From NCBI GenBank assembly GCA_001800905.1, contig MGWH01000006.1, positions 124,001 through 188,000 on the forward strand: a DNA stretch of 64,000 bases. Direction: 5' to 3'. Origin of the DNA: Flavobacteria bacterium GWA2_35_26 (GTDB lineage: Bacteria; Bacteroidota; Bacteroidia; Flavobacteriales; Flavobacteriaceae). The translations under genes and the position numbers were made by a program. The notes under the pieces were generated by a model. That model worked only from the letters and a program-made list of their open reading frames with translations, was not told the origin of the DNA and made no database searches. This document shows, one piece after another, positions 1-9,468 of the stretch (positions within the stretch are counted from its first letter, which is position 1; every line of letters starts with the position of its first letter).

Positions 1-1818
1 TTAAAAAGAAAATTAGAAAGCGTTAAAGTTAAAAAAGCAAAATTTTTGGCTGTTATTTTATTCCTTCTAAGTGCCACAACTTGGGCACAAGACCATGTTC
101 ATAATCATGAACACCAACATGATGCAAAAGAAGAAAATACAGCAGCACATGCTAACACCATGTTGTCATTGAAAGAAACAGAAACTTTAATTTCAAAATA
201 CAAAGTCTCAAAAGAACATGCCGCAAAGTTTGGACGATTGATCATTCAAGATGCTGGAGGTAGAATGAAACCTATCAATACGTTTTCATCTGAATTGTTG
301 CGAAAAGTAAGTCATTCGGATACCTACAACGGAATGAATTCCGATCAAGCCTTTCTATCGATGACACAATATGCAAGTGCTTGGATTCAGGTTCCAATCA
401 TTTATATTAAAGCAGGTAATGACAGTATTCGTAAAATTATTGGGATTGATTCTAAAGCTGGATTTGCACCATTCGTATCTTTCTTTGATGCCAAAGGAAA
501 TTACAAATTGACACCGTATTTAGAAGAGGCTTTTAAAAGCGCGAATCCAAATCAGTTTGAAAAAGATTTTATCGAAACGGATAAAAAAGTGAACTTAATG
601 GAATCGGCATTGAGTGGTCGCATCTTAAAAATATTCCCTATTCCAAACGAACCTAATAATAAATGGATTTCCTACTTAGAATTAAACGAGTCGGGAATGA
701 AAGGCATGGATGCCACCTACACCAAGAGTATTTTACCCTTATACTTTGGAACTTTAAACAATGCTGCAACTTCCAATGAGTATACCTCAGCCGATGAATT
801 ATTAGAAAGTTTGAATGGGTTCCAAAAGAAATTTGGTAGTTCAGTCATGCCTTCAGAAGATAAAATTGATTTAGAAATTGCCTATAACAAATACGATGTG
901 TTTAAAAACTTGCCGTATTGGTATTTGACTGCAGCAGTTTTGATGTTGTTGTTGTGTATTGTAGATATTTATAAATCAAGAAAAGCAATTCGTATTAGTA
1001 TTAATGTAATTCATGTTGCTATTGGATTGTTGTTTCTATTACATACTTTAGGATTAATAGCACGTTGGGTAATTTCGGGACATGCGCCATGGAGTAATGC
1101 CTATGAATCGATCATTTATGTAGCTTGGGCCACTATGTTTTTTGGTTTGGCTTTCGATAGAAAATCAAAATTAACTGTTGCCTCATCCTCTTTTGTTACT
1201 GCGATGATTTTGATGGCTGCTTATATGAATTGGATTGATCCAGAAATCGCCAACCTACAACCCGTTTTGAATTCGTATTGGTTGATGATTCATGTGGCAG
1301 TAATTGTGGCGAGTTACGGACCCTTTGCTTTGGGAATGATTTTAGGATTCGTTTCATTAATATTGATCTTGTTTACCAATGAAAAGAACAAAGCCAAGAT
1401 GGATTTGAACATCCAGGAAATTACCTATATTAATGAAATGGCATTGACTATCGGATTGATTATGTTGACAATTGGTAACTTCTTAGGAGGACAATGGGCT
1501 AACGAAAGTTGGGGTCGTTATTGGGGTTGGGACCCAAAGGAAACTTGGGCACTAATTAGTATTATGGTCTATGCCTTTGTTATCCATGCCCGATTTGTCC
1601 CTGCTTTGAGAGGTAAATGGATATTCAATTTGATGAGTATGTTTGCGTTTGTATCGATCTTGTTTACCTATTATGGTGTGAATTTCCATTTGGTTGGATT
1701 GCATTCGTATGCCAGTGGTGAAGCAAAATCATTAAGTTGGATTTGGCAATCGTTAGGAGCAATTTCTATCTTAGGAGCCATTACGTATCCTAAATACAGA
1801 AAGTATTATAAAAAATAA
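1..1818 (+). CDS. ccsA: Cytochrome c assembly protein CcsA (3' part, cut by window start)
   Basis: System II cytochrome c maturation protein that handles haem for attachment to apocytochromes on the periplasmic side. The frame is open from base 1, so the 5' end lies outside the window; a TTG at 46 is not a real start. An early membrane segment (about residues 15-30) is followed by a His-rich stretch and a periplasmic region to about residue 300. About eight membrane helices come next, carrying the WWD-type signature WGRYWGWDPKE and the histidine motifs SGHAPWSNAYES and YGVNFHLVGLHSY expected of CcsA/ResC. Flavobacterial members are fusions of a ResB-like N-terminal half and a CcsA C-terminal half, roughly twice this length. 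I infer that the missing part is the ResB half. Confidence 0.9.
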   Translation, partial: LKRKLESVKVKKAKFLAVILFLLSATTWAQDHVHNHEHQHDAKEENTAAHANTMLSLKETETLISKYKVSKEHAAKFGRLIIQDAGGRMKPINTFSSELLRKVSHSDTYNGMNSDQAFLSMTQYASAWIQVPIIYIKAGNDSIRKIIGIDSKAGFAPFVSFFDAKGNYKLTPYLEEAFKSANPNQFEKDFIETDKKVNLMESALSGRILKIFPIPNEPNNKWISYLELNESGMKGMDATYTKSILPLYFGTLNNAATSNEYTSADELLESLNGFQKKFGSSVMPSEDKIDLEIAYNKYDVFKNLPYWYLTAAVLMLLLCIVDIYKSRKAIRISINVIHVAIGLLFLLHTLGLIARWVISGHAPWSNAYESIIYVAWATMFFGLAFDRKSKLTVASSSFVTAMILMAAYMNWIDPEIANLQPVLNSYWLMIHVAVIVASYGPFALGMILGFVSLILILFTNEKNKAKMDLNIQEITYINEMALTIGLIMLTIGNFLGGQWANESWGRYWGWDPKETWALISIMVYAFVIHARFVPALRGKWIFNLMSMFAFVSILFTYYGVNFHLVGLHSYASGEAKSLSWIWQSLGAISILGAITYPKYRKYYKK

Positions 1819-1880
1819 TTCGAAATTCTTTTAGCTAACTATTTATCAATTGTTTAACATTGGTTTTAATTTTAATAATC

Positions 1881-1888
1881 TACATTTA
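1881..1888 (+). promoter_or_regulatory. Possible Bacteroidota -7 element upstream of glutathione peroxidase
   Basis: TACATTTA matches TAnnTTTG at seven of eight positions and lies 25 bases before the ATG at 1914. A TTGG at 1860-1863, 17 bases upstream, could be the -33 element. Weak evidence. Confidence 0.35.
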
Positions 1889-1913
1889 CAATTCATTTTA
1901 AAAATTTATCATA

Positions 1914-2498
1914 ATGAAACTAGCTGCTTTAACTTGTTGTATCGCATTGTTGTTTAGTTGTCAAAACAAAGCGCAAAATGCAATGTCCTCAAAAACTACT
2001 ACTTCAGTAACCATGACCAAACAATCCATTCATCAATTTAAAGTAACTGATCTTTCAGGAAACACTTTTGATTTTGCTTCCTTGAAAGGAAAAAAAGTAA
2101 TAGTAGTGAATACCGCTTCAAAGTGTGGGTTGACACCTCAGTACAAAGATTTAGAAACTTTATATACAACTTATAAAGACAAAGGATTAGTTATTGTGGG
2201 TTTTCCTGCGAATAACTTTTTCTCTCAAGAACCTGGAACCAATGAAGAAATTGCACAGTTTTGTCAATTGAATTATGGGGTAACTTTTCCAATGATGGCT
2301 AAGGTTTCGGTAAAAGGAAAAGACATGTGTGAAGTATATCAGTTTCTAACTAAACAAGCCAAAAATGGGGTAGAAGATTCTGACGTTGAATGGAATTTTC
2401 AAAAATACTTGTTAAACGAGAACGGAGAATTGGAGAAAGTAATTTCGCCAAGAACTAAACCTTTAGACGAAGAAATTGTCAATTGGGTAAAAGGATAA
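1914..2498 (+). CDS. Glutathione peroxidase family lipoprotein
   Basis: Thiol peroxidase of the GPx/BtuE family that reduces hydrogen peroxide or lipid peroxides, probably with thioredoxin as reductant as in most bacterial Cys-type GPx. A lipoprotein signal with the lipobox LLFSC (Cys16) suggests a membrane-anchored, periplasm-facing enzyme. The catalytic Cys is in NTASKCGLTPQY (Cys71), the conserved Gln in FPANNFFSQEPG (about 110) and the Trp/Asn in VEWNFQKYL (about 162), which completes the Cys-Gln-Trp site. Length is normal for the family plus a 30-residue leader. It stands alone between ccsA and a strong bidirectional terminator at 2521-2552. Confidence 0.93.
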   Translation: MKLAALTCCIALLFSCQNKAQNAMSSKTTTSVTMTKQSIHQFKVTDLSGNTFDFASLKGKKVIVVNTASKCGLTPQYKDLETLYTTYKDKGLVIVGFPANNFFSQEPGTNEEIAQFCQLNYGVTFPMMAKVSVKGKDMCEVYQFLTKQAKNGVEDSDVEWNFQKYLLNENGELEKVISPRTKPLDEEIVNWVKG

Positions 2499-2520
2499 TT
2501 ATACAATAATTCAAATATAA

Positions 2521-2556
2521 AAAGGGATTTTCAATGTACTGAAAATCCCTTTTTTG
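2521..2556. terminator. Bidirectional terminator between convergent genes
   Basis: A perfect 13-bp stem (2521-2533 with 2540-2552, loop ATGTAC) has an A tract on one side and a T tract on the other. It serves the peroxidase gene on + and the dihydrouridine synthase gene on -. Confidence 0.9.
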
Positions 2557-2558
2557 TT

Positions 2559-3503
2559 TTATTCAGCAGCTATAATTTCTTTAACGGCCAATTCGTAATT
2601 CCGAATGTTTTTGGTTTTGTTAATCTTCTTTAGCACTTTATGTGGGTTAGAGAAAATAACCGAAAAGTAGTCCCATAAATGGTGCATCTTCAATAAAATA
2701 TGAGAAGGACCTGATAGGGATTCGCTATACCCTTGGTACAAAGTTTCGTGGAAATCACTAAATAAAGCCATTTTATTCGTTGGGTATTCAGTAGTGTTTT
2801 GTTTAATCATACTAGGTAAAAAAGGATCGGATATCAAGCCTCTACCAATCATCCAATGATCAATAGTAGGGAAACGCTCTTGCATTTCTCTAAATTTCGT
2901 TACCGAAGTAATATCTCCGTTATAATACAGTTTGTGTTTGGTAGCATCAATACAGGCTTGAAAAGCGTCTAAATGTACGCCACCTTTGTACAATTGTTTT
3001 CCTAAACGCGCGTGAATGGCAATATTTTTTAAAGGATATTGATCCAAAATGGGGAAAACATCCAGAATTTCTTGAGTAGTTTCGTAACCCAATCGCATTT
3101 TCATGGATACCAAAATATCGGTTTCAGCATGCGCTCTTTTTAAAATTGTATTGATTTTTTCGGTATTGCTAATTAAACCCGAACCCATTCCGGATTTGGT
3201 CACCATTGGATACGGACAACCTAAATTCCAATTCAATTCTTTGTACCCAAGTTCACGAACGTATTTAGCAACAAACAGAAATTCATCAGCATCATTGGTG
3301 ATTACTTGCGGAATCACTTCCAAATCCAAATTGTTCTCGGGTAACAAATCCCTTTCGTAAGACGATTTAATTACCATTTTTCCATTCAACCGAATGTAAG
3401 GAGAGTAGTAGGTGTCAATTCCACCAAAATAGGTATTAATGGCATTTCTAAAACGGAAATCAGTAAATCCTTGTAAAGGTGAAGAGAGTAGGGTAAAATC
3501 CAT
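2559..3503 (-). CDS. tRNA-dihydrouridine synthase family protein
   Basis: FMN-dependent reductase that converts uridine to dihydrouridine in tRNA. The N-terminal SPLQGFTDFRFR matches the Dus opening motif (APM.G.TD..FR). The catalytic Cys sits in LNWNLGCPYPMVTKSGMGSG (Cys96). KMRLGY, IHARLGKQLYKGG, YNGDI and MIGRGLISDPFL are the FMN- and tRNA-binding signatures in the usual order. At 314 residues it is close to DusC-like proteins, but which uridine it modifies cannot be read from sequence. It precedes the GNAT and thioredoxin genes' end on the same strand by 33 bases and may be co-transcribed with them. Confidence 0.92.
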   Translation of the reverse strand: MDFTLLSSPLQGFTDFRFRNAINTYFGGIDTYYSPYIRLNGKMVIKSSYERDLLPENNLDLEVIPQVITNDADEFLFVAKYVRELGYKELNWNLGCPYPMVTKSGMGSGLISNTEKINTILKRAHAETDILVSMKMRLGYETTQEILDVFPILDQYPLKNIAIHARLGKQLYKGGVHLDAFQACIDATKHKLYYNGDITSVTKFREMQERFPTIDHWMIGRGLISDPFLPSMIKQNTTEYPTNKMALFSDFHETLYQGYSESLSGPSHILLKMHHLWDYFSVIFSNPHKVLKKINKTKNIRNYELAVKEIIAAE

Positions 3504-3536
3504 AGTGTGGGTTAGGCGTCAAAGATACGATTGTTT

Positions 3537-4034
3537 TTATTCTAAAATCAATTGTACAAAAACAGAATCCAACCAACGATTGAATTTAAATCCAGATTCT
3601 TTGATAATTCCAACGGTTTTAAATCCAAATTGATGATGAAAATCAATACTGGTTTGGTTTTCGGCATCAATAACCCCAATCATAGTGTGGAGTCCTTGTT
3701 GTTTAGCTAACTGAATTAATTTGGATAACAATAGTTTTCCAATTCCCAATCCTTGATTGTCTTGTTGAACATAAACCGAATGCTCCACAGTGTACTTATA
3801 CGCTTCTCGGAAACGGAATTCAGCATACATTCCAAAGCCCACCACTTCGCCATTATTTTCTGCAACAATTACAGGAAAACCAGCTTTTATTTTGGAATCC
3901 AATATTGCTTCTTGTTGTTCCAAACTTCGAATGGTGTAATCATACAAAGCAGTTGCATTCAAAATATTATAATTGATAATAGATAGAATGGCTGCTGCAT
4001 CTGATTTTTGATATTCTCTTACTGTAATTGCCAT
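3537..4034 (-). CDS. GNAT N-acetyltransferase, phosphinothricin acetyltransferase-like
   Basis: Acetyl-CoA-dependent N-acyltransferase of the GNAT fold, 165 residues. The acetyl-CoA pyrophosphate loop is VYVQQDNQGLGIGKLLLSKL (Q-x-x-G-x-G pattern). MIGVIDAENQTSIDFHHQFG is typical of the Pat/Bar subgroup, whose members acetylate phosphinothricin or methionine sulfone-like amino acids. The natural substrate is unknown. Its ATG shares one base with the stop codon of the upstream thioredoxin gene (TAATG junction), which indicates translational coupling. Confidence 0.9.
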   Translation of the reverse strand: MAITVREYQKSDAAAILSIINYNILNATALYDYTIRSLEQQEAILDSKIKAGFPVIVAENNGEVVGFGMYAEFRFREAYKYTVEHSVYVQQDNQGLGIGKLLLSKLIQLAKQQGLHTMIGVIDAENQTSIDFHHQFGFKTVGIIKESGFKFNRWLDSVFVQLILE

Positions 4035-5260
4035 TATTTTTTAGTTTTTGCAGCAGGTTTAGCGGCTATTTTTTTTCGTTCTAGTAGATCGGTCAGCAGC
4101 TTATCTGCTTCTTTGCCATCCCAACCCATTTGTGTGCTGAATGCCTTTGCTTTCTTAGTAATTGTTATGGCAATAGGGATATTATTTAGTTTTCTGTATA
4201 CACGCGCTTCTAATAATATTCCGTCATACGATTCTTCCAACTCATTAGAATGTTTGATCCAACTTAACGATTGATTCAAACTAGCCGCATCGGTTGAGTT
4301 GCGCATTACGTTCAATACTATGGATTTAATTTCTTTTGGACTGTTCCAAACGTACTTTTTGATATGGGCAGCAGCTACTTTTTTGTATTCATTCCAATTC
4401 GAATTGAACTCATAATGATCCAAGTCGTATTGAAATAGCAACGAATCAATCATTGTAGAGTTGATAGTTTTTGCAATAGCACGTTGTTTTTTATAATTGG
4501 CAACGTCATTTGTTTTTACAACGGGTTTCAATAATTCCATCACGCTATTTTTAAACTTGTCGTTGACTCTTTTCTGAGAAGTAATTTCGGCAAATGCTTG
4601 TTGGTTCGTGATTACAAATTGATACTCACGAGAAGCAATATCGCTAACTCCATTGGTAAAAATTTTCCAATTGACTTCATTGACGATCTTATCATCTGTA
4701 AGTTTTTCAAAATACTCATGTGCGATAGGATTTAATTCATTGCGGTCTTTTCCTTTTTTTAAAGCTACTAAATAGCGCATTAAATTGAGTCCGTTGGTTT
4801 TATCTTTTTCATATTCGGCTTTCAAATAGGGTAATTGTTGTTTTGGATTCAAAGCCAATTTTACCTCTGAAAGAAATTTATCTTTCTTTAATTCTCCTGT
4901 AAATCGAGCCAGTTCTTGTCCGTTTTCATCCAACACCAAAAAGGTCGGAAAGGTTTTTACATTGTATTTTGTTTTAAAATCTTCAGAACCCGGTTTTTCA
5001 AAATTCAAACCTGCAAAAACATAGTTAGCATTCATAAACGAAACTACTTCTGGGTCTTTGAGGGTAGTCGCCTTAATATTTTTACAATGCGGACACCAAT
5101 CGGCATACGCCATATAAAATATAGGTTTTTTTTCTACTTTAGCTCTTTGCATTACGGATTCTAAGCCGCTTTCGTCAAAACGAATTGAATCCTGTGCATA
5201 AGCTGAAAATGGTAAAACAAATAGAAAAAAAAGAAAGAAGGTGGTAAAGTGAGGCTTCAT
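4034..5260 (-). CDS. Secreted thioredoxin-fold protein
   Basis: Periplasmic or surface thioredoxin-like protein of 408 residues. A Sec signal peptide covers about residues 1-22 (cut near AYA-QD). An N-terminal thioredoxin domain follows, with YADWCPHCKNI (Cys56-Pro-His-Cys59), a YNVKTFPTFLVLDENG strand containing the cis-Pro, and the FTGELKKDKF end. The C-terminal 270 residues are helical and lack a motif I recognise. A CPHC centre in a WCxHCK setting resembles DsbD-gamma or Thio_7-type reductants of Bacteroidota. Its exact partner is unknown. It is the first gene of a run with the GNAT gene and is divergent from menD. Confidence 0.85.
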   Translation of the reverse strand: MKPHFTTFFLFFLFVLPFSAYAQDSIRFDESGLESVMQRAKVEKKPIFYMAYADWCPHCKNIKATTLKDPEVVSFMNANYVFAGLNFEKPGSEDFKTKYNVKTFPTFLVLDENGQELARFTGELKKDKFLSEVKLALNPKQQLPYLKAEYEKDKTNGLNLMRYLVALKKGKDRNELNPIAHEYFEKLTDDKIVNEVNWKIFTNGVSDIASREYQFVITNQQAFAEITSQKRVNDKFKNSVMELLKPVVKTNDVANYKKQRAIAKTINSTMIDSLLFQYDLDHYEFNSNWNEYKKVAAAHIKKYVWNSPKEIKSIVLNVMRNSTDAASLNQSLSWIKHSNELEESYDGILLEARVYRKLNNIPIAITITKKAKAFSTQMGWDGKEADKLLTDLLERKKIAAKPAAKTKK

Positions 5261-5356
5261 TTCAAAATGAATTTAATTTTGAATACAAATATATTTTCTT
5301 TTTTAAATCAATCCGAAAATTGTATCATAATTTACCAACAATTAGAATTACAATCG

Positions 5357-5364
5357 TAAATTTG
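5357..5364 (+). promoter_or_regulatory. Bacteroidota -7 element of menD
   Basis: TAAATTTG is an exact TAnnTTTG match, 32 bases before the menD ATG. TTTA at 5331-5334 could be the -33 element at a slightly long spacing of 22. The leader then holds an 8-bp inverted repeat (TTGCTTCT 5362-5369 with AGAAGCAA 5381-5388). Confidence 0.6.
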
Positions 5365-5396
5365 CTTCTAGTTTTCAAAAAGAAGCAATCTGAATT

Positions 5397-7052
5397 ATGA
5401 TCTACCCTAAAATACCTTTAGCACAAAGTATCCTTGAGATTTTTTTAGCCAAAGGAATTACCAATATCATTATTTCACCAGGTTCGCGAAATGCGCCTTT
5501 AACCATTGGTTTTGCTTCTAATCCTGCGTTTCAATGTTACAGTATTGCCGATGAACGTTCGGCTGGTTTTTTTGCATTAGGAATAGCGCAACAAACTAAA
5601 AAACCGGTTGCTTTGGTTTGTACCTCAGGATCGGCTTTACTTAATTATTATCCCGCTATTGCTGAAGCTTTTTATAGTCAAATTCCGTTAGTCGTTTTAT
5701 CTGCAGATCGTCCTCAAAGGAAGATTGATATTGGCGACGGCCAAACCATTCGTCAGGAAAATGTATTTGCCAATCATTCATTGTTCAATGCTAATTTGCA
5801 GGATGGAGCTAGTTTAGAAAACGATCAAAAAATTAACGAAGCGTTGAATAAGGCTTTCGCCCAAAAAGGACCGGTACATATTAATGCGCCTTTTGAAGAA
5901 CCTTTGTATGAAACGGTTTCGGAACTCACAGTGCAATCTTATGTTTCTCCTTCGATAGAAAATACTGAGATAGTAGGCGACTTAAGTTCGTTTGCTACTA
6001 TTTGGAACCAAGCTTCCCGAAAAATGATTTTGGTTGGTGTAAATGAACCCAATGCAATTGATACCAAAACGATTGATTTTTTAGCCACTGATACATCGGT
6101 TTCGGTTTGGACTGAAACTACATCCAATTTGCATCATTCCAATTTTATTACCAATATTGATACTATAATTACTCCGTTTAAAGAAACAGATTTTGAGAAC
6201 TTTCAGCCTGAAATTCTGGTTACTTTTGGAGGAATGGTGATATCAAAGCGCATTAAAGCTTTCTTACGAAAATACAAACCCAAACACCATTGGCATATTG
6301 ATTCGTTACGTGCGTATGATACTTTTGGCGCATTGACTCAGCATTTTGAGATGGATCCACAATTGTTTTTTGACCAATTCATTCCGTTTACAAAGGCTGT
6401 AGAGAGTGATTATTCGCAACAATTGAATGCAATCAAATCCACACGAAAAATAAAGCACGATGCCTATTTAGCTTCTGTTCCATTTTCTGATTTTACTGTT
6501 TTTGAGAAAATTATACCAAGAATTCCTAACCATAGCCAATTGCAAATTGGGAATAGTTCGGCCATACGATATGCCCAATTAATTCCAATTGACGCTTCGA
6601 TTGAAGTCTATTGCAATAGAGGCACTAGCGGAATTGACGGTTGTACTTCTACTGCTATTGGTGCGGCTGTTGCCAATGAAAAACCAACTACTTTCATTAC
6701 AGGAGATGTTGGATTTTTGTATGACACCAACGCGCTTTGGAACAATTATATCCCTAAAAATTTTAAAATTATTCTAATAAACAATGGGGGTGGAGGTATT
6801 TTTAGAATTCTTCCAGGACACGAAGAAACTCCTGTATTCAATACCTTTTTCGAAACTTCGCATTGTCACACAGCGGAACATTTAGCAAAAATGTATGGAT
6901 TCAATTATACTATAGCAAGTGATGAAACTACTTTAGAGCAATCGTTAGTCGGTTTCTATTCTAATAATGATCAACCCCAACTGCTAGAAATATTCACACC
7001 CACCCGAAAAAACGATTCGATTTTACTGAATTATTTTAAGCATCTATTATAA
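5397..7052 (+). CDS. menD: 2-succinyl-5-enolpyruvyl-6-hydroxy-3-cyclohexene-1-carboxylate synthase MenD
   Basis: ThDP-dependent enzyme of menaquinone biosynthesis: it adds succinic semialdehyde-ThDP, made from 2-oxoglutarate, to isochorismate. At 551 residues it is full length. The N-terminal Pyr domain has IISPGSRNAPLT (27-36) and the activating Glu in SIADERSAGFF (Glu53). The PP domain near residues 435-470 has the ThDP/Mg motif FITGDVGFLYDTNALWNN followed by IILINNGGGGIF. No other men gene is adjacent. Its own promoter and the terminator at 7053-7082 suggest a monocistronic unit. Menaquinone is the usual respiratory quinone of flavobacteria. Confidence 0.97.
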   Translation: MIYPKIPLAQSILEIFLAKGITNIIISPGSRNAPLTIGFASNPAFQCYSIADERSAGFFALGIAQQTKKPVALVCTSGSALLNYYPAIAEAFYSQIPLVVLSADRPQRKIDIGDGQTIRQENVFANHSLFNANLQDGASLENDQKINEALNKAFAQKGPVHINAPFEEPLYETVSELTVQSYVSPSIENTEIVGDLSSFATIWNQASRKMILVGVNEPNAIDTKTIDFLATDTSVSVWTETTSNLHHSNFITNIDTIITPFKETDFENFQPEILVTFGGMVISKRIKAFLRKYKPKHHWHIDSLRAYDTFGALTQHFEMDPQLFFDQFIPFTKAVESDYSQQLNAIKSTRKIKHDAYLASVPFSDFTVFEKIIPRIPNHSQLQIGNSSAIRYAQLIPIDASIEVYCNRGTSGIDGCTSTAIGAAVANEKPTTFITGDVGFLYDTNALWNNYIPKNFKIILINNGGGGIFRILPGHEETPVFNTFFETSHCHTAEHLAKMYGFNYTIASDETTLEQSLVGFYSNNDQPQLLEIFTPTRKNDSILLNYFKHLL

Positions 7053-7085
7053 AAAAAGGAGTTCATAATTGAACTCCTTTTTGTT
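7053..7085. terminator. Bidirectional terminator between menD and the M28 peptidase gene
   Basis: A perfect 13-bp stem (7053-7065 with 7070-7082, loop TAAT) is flanked by A and T tracts. It lies between convergent genes and ends both. Confidence 0.9.
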
Positions 7086-8438
7086 TTACTTCACTGGAAC
7101 AGGAAAGACGGGTAAACTTGCATGCCCCAATTCATCTACTGATTGAATGGCAAACAAAAAATTATCCTTTGAATACGGAATTGTTACTGCGGTATCTTTT
7201 ACAAAAATTGTTTTTTCCCAATGGGAAGCAGAGGTTTCACGAACTAAAACTTGGTAGCCAAATACTGGTTTTCCTTCTGGAGCCGACCAAACTAAATCAG
7301 AGAAATTAGTTAACTCACTAATTTTAATACCAACGTTTTTTGGAGCTTTAGGTGATAAACTTAAATTACTCAAGGTGGCCAAGTTAGCACCAGTTACTTT
7401 ACGCATGTATTCAAAATCCATGAACTCTGGTAAATCGCCAAATTGCGTTCCTTTTTCCAAACGCACATCTTGGTGTTGATGATCGTAATTTTCATTCATT
7501 TCGCAAAAGCGAATGGCGGTAAATCCATTTTGAGAAAACGGGGTGTGATCTCCACCACGAAGGAATCGGTCATTGCGGTAAACCAAATTAATATTCAATT
7601 GATCGATGTATTGACTTGTAGTAGTCTTGATATAACGTGCTAATAAACGCGATGGACTATCATTTTCTCGATTAGTAGATTTTCGTACTTTGGCTTCAGC
7701 TTCGGTTTCTAAATACGGAATTGCTTCACTAAATACACGTACGTTCACATTATCACGCAAACCAGTTCCATTGGATAAACTATTACCAATCATATCGTTA
7801 TTCAACATGGCTATAATGTTCCAATTTTCGGCTTTGGCTTTTTCTGCTAAATGTTTGGCACCATACAACCCTTGTTCTTCACCCACAACAGTTACAAAAA
7901 GGATAGTAAAAGGAAATTCTCTTTGGCTCATAATTCTACTAATTTCCAATACTGCTGCCACACCCGAACCATCATCGTTGGCTCCAGGAGCATCAATAGT
8001 CGAATTCATCACATCCGAAGCGCGCGAATCCAAATGTCCACTGATGATTAAAACTCTGTTGTCAGTTGGATCAGTTCCTTTTAAAGTAGCCATCACATTG
8101 CCTAATTGGCTATCCACAGCGATTCTTCTACCGTCAGCTTTAATAGTGAAATAATCTATTTCAGCAGTTAATCTACCATTGGAATTTTTAGCATATTTGT
8201 CAAATTCTGATTTCACCCAACGTTGTGCAGCACCAATGCCGCGACTATTACTTTTGGTATCGCTAAGTGTATGGCGAGTGCCAAACGACACTAGTTTTCG
8301 AACTGTATTTTCCATATTGGTTGCGCTTACTTCAGTAACCATTTTTTTAATCTCAGGATCGCTTACAGTAAATTGAGCATGATTAATTTGGAAAATAAAA
8401 AGGAATAAAAAGGCATACAAAAAAGAAGTAATTTTCAT
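7086..8438 (-). CDS. Secreted M28-family metallopeptidase (aminopeptidase)
   Basis: Zinc aminopeptidase of family M28, exported by a Sec signal peptide (residues 1-21). Di-zinc ligands can be read in order: His135 in ISGHLDSRAS, Asp155 in APGANDDGSGVAA, the catalytic pair in TVVGEEQGLYGAKH (Glu187/Glu188), Asp215 in MLNNDMIGNS, and a His in RGGDHTPFSQNG near residue 296. The last 90 residues form an FN3-like beta domain (FSDLVWSAPEGKPVFGYQVL). There is no obvious type IX secretion C-terminal signal, so it is probably periplasmic or released by another route. It likely cleaves amino acids from peptide N-termini. It is convergent with menD. Confidence 0.92.
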   Translation of the reverse strand: MKITSFLYAFLFLFIFQINHAQFTVSDPEIKKMVTEVSATNMENTVRKLVSFGTRHTLSDTKSNSRGIGAAQRWVKSEFDKYAKNSNGRLTAEIDYFTIKADGRRIAVDSQLGNVMATLKGTDPTDNRVLIISGHLDSRASDVMNSTIDAPGANDDGSGVAAVLEISRIMSQREFPFTILFVTVVGEEQGLYGAKHLAEKAKAENWNIIAMLNNDMIGNSLSNGTGLRDNVNVRVFSEAIPYLETEAEAKVRKSTNRENDSPSRLLARYIKTTTSQYIDQLNINLVYRNDRFLRGGDHTPFSQNGFTAIRFCEMNENYDHQHQDVRLEKGTQFGDLPEFMDFEYMRKVTGANLATLSNLSLSPKAPKNVGIKISELTNFSDLVWSAPEGKPVFGYQVLVRETSASHWEKTIFVKDTAVTIPYSKDNFLFAIQSVDELGHASLPVFPVPVK

Positions 8439-8479
8439 AAATTCAGTGGTTTAGTTTTTTCAAATTTAGCGAATCAGTT

Positions 8480-9349
8480 TTAGTTTTTTGCTTTTATGAA
8501 TTCAATTATTTTTTGGATTACTGAAGCGTCTCCCAATATTTTTCGGTGTCCCAAACCTTGGGTGAGTAGTATTTCACCGTTTTTTACATGATCATGAATA
8601 TTGATTCCTGCTTTTACGGGAACTTCATAATCATGCTCGTCATGAACAACTAAAATTGGGGAATCGATTGCAGCGGCTGCTTTAAAAGCAGAATAATTAT
8701 CCATTGCTTCGTTGTATTTGTTTTCAAAATAATCGCGCAATTTTATGCTTATGAGAGGTTGTAATTGTAATTTTTTGATGAAATCATCAATTATATCTTG
8801 AACAATATCGCCGCTACCGATTACTACAATCTTATCCGTATGAAATCCTGATTTCACTGCATTAAGCACGGCCATTCCACCCAATGAGTGTCCAATAGCA
8901 ATTTCGAACGGGCCAAATTGTTTTTCCAATTCAAAGATGGATGCTATAAATTCTAGCATAATACTAGAATTTCCAGGAGATTTTCCGTGTGCAGGCGCAT
9001 CAAAACTTACAGTCGCATATCCTTCCTTGATTAAGGCATCTGCAATTTTAAAAAGTTGGGTACCTCGTCCAGACCAACCGTGAACTAACAATACTTTTTT
9101 ATCGCTGTTCCCATATTGGTATACCATTATCGATTTGTCAATAGAAGGTACCTTAATCAATTGTTGGGTACTTTTGGTATCCATTTCCAATTCACGCTTT
9201 GGAATTCTGTGTTTGATGGGAGTAGTGAATAATTTTGCAGCAAAAAGAACTACCGCTTTAGTGGAAATAAGGTTTAAAAACTGTCCAGTTCTTACAATGA
9301 TTTTAGGAATTGGTAGTGGATCGAGTTTTTTATTTTTTTTCTTAGTCAT
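8480..9349 (-). CDS. Alpha/beta hydrolase
   Basis: Serine hydrolase of the alpha/beta fold, 289 residues. The oxyanion strand is VLLVHGWSGRG (HGW at 90-92), the nucleophile elbow is AIGHSLGGMA (Ser155), and an acid and His are expected in VVHDEHDYEVP (about 240) and GLGHRKILG (about 267). A basic N-terminus (KKKNKK) precedes a moderately hydrophobic segment at 20-45 that could associate with the membrane. Substrate unknown; similar proteins are annotated only as hydrolases. It lies 41 bases upstream of the M28 gene on the same strand, so the two may form one transcript. Confidence 0.85.
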   Translation of the reverse strand: MTKKKNKKLDPLPIPKIIVRTGQFLNLISTKAVVLFAAKLFTTPIKHRIPKRELEMDTKSTQQLIKVPSIDKSIMVYQYGNSDKKVLLVHGWSGRGTQLFKIADALIKEGYATVSFDAPAHGKSPGNSSIMLEFIASIFELEKQFGPFEIAIGHSLGGMAVLNAVKSGFHTDKIVVIGSGDIVQDIIDDFIKKLQLQPLISIKLRDYFENKYNEAMDNYSAFKAAAAIDSPILVVHDEHDYEVPVKAGINIHDHVKNGEILLTQGLGHRKILGDASVIQKIIEFIKAKN

Positions 9350-9468
9350 GATTAATTAATGTGAGTTCTAAAGTAGTTGTTTTTTTTCAATTGAATAGTG
9401 CTCTAATTATAAACTTTTATCCATACTAACTAAAAAATAAATAAATTAGCCATCTAAACAATTTGATT

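Noticed and set aside
7086..7360. Type IX secretion C-terminal domain on the M28 peptidase
   Set aside because: The C-terminal domain is FN3-like and lacks the conserved Lys-rich sorting signature; porX elsewhere in the window is no evidence about this protein.
7690..8154. 154-codon open frame on + inside the M28 peptidase gene
   Set aside because: It lies wholly antisense to a gene with complete zinc-ligand motifs; no start context and no recognisable product.
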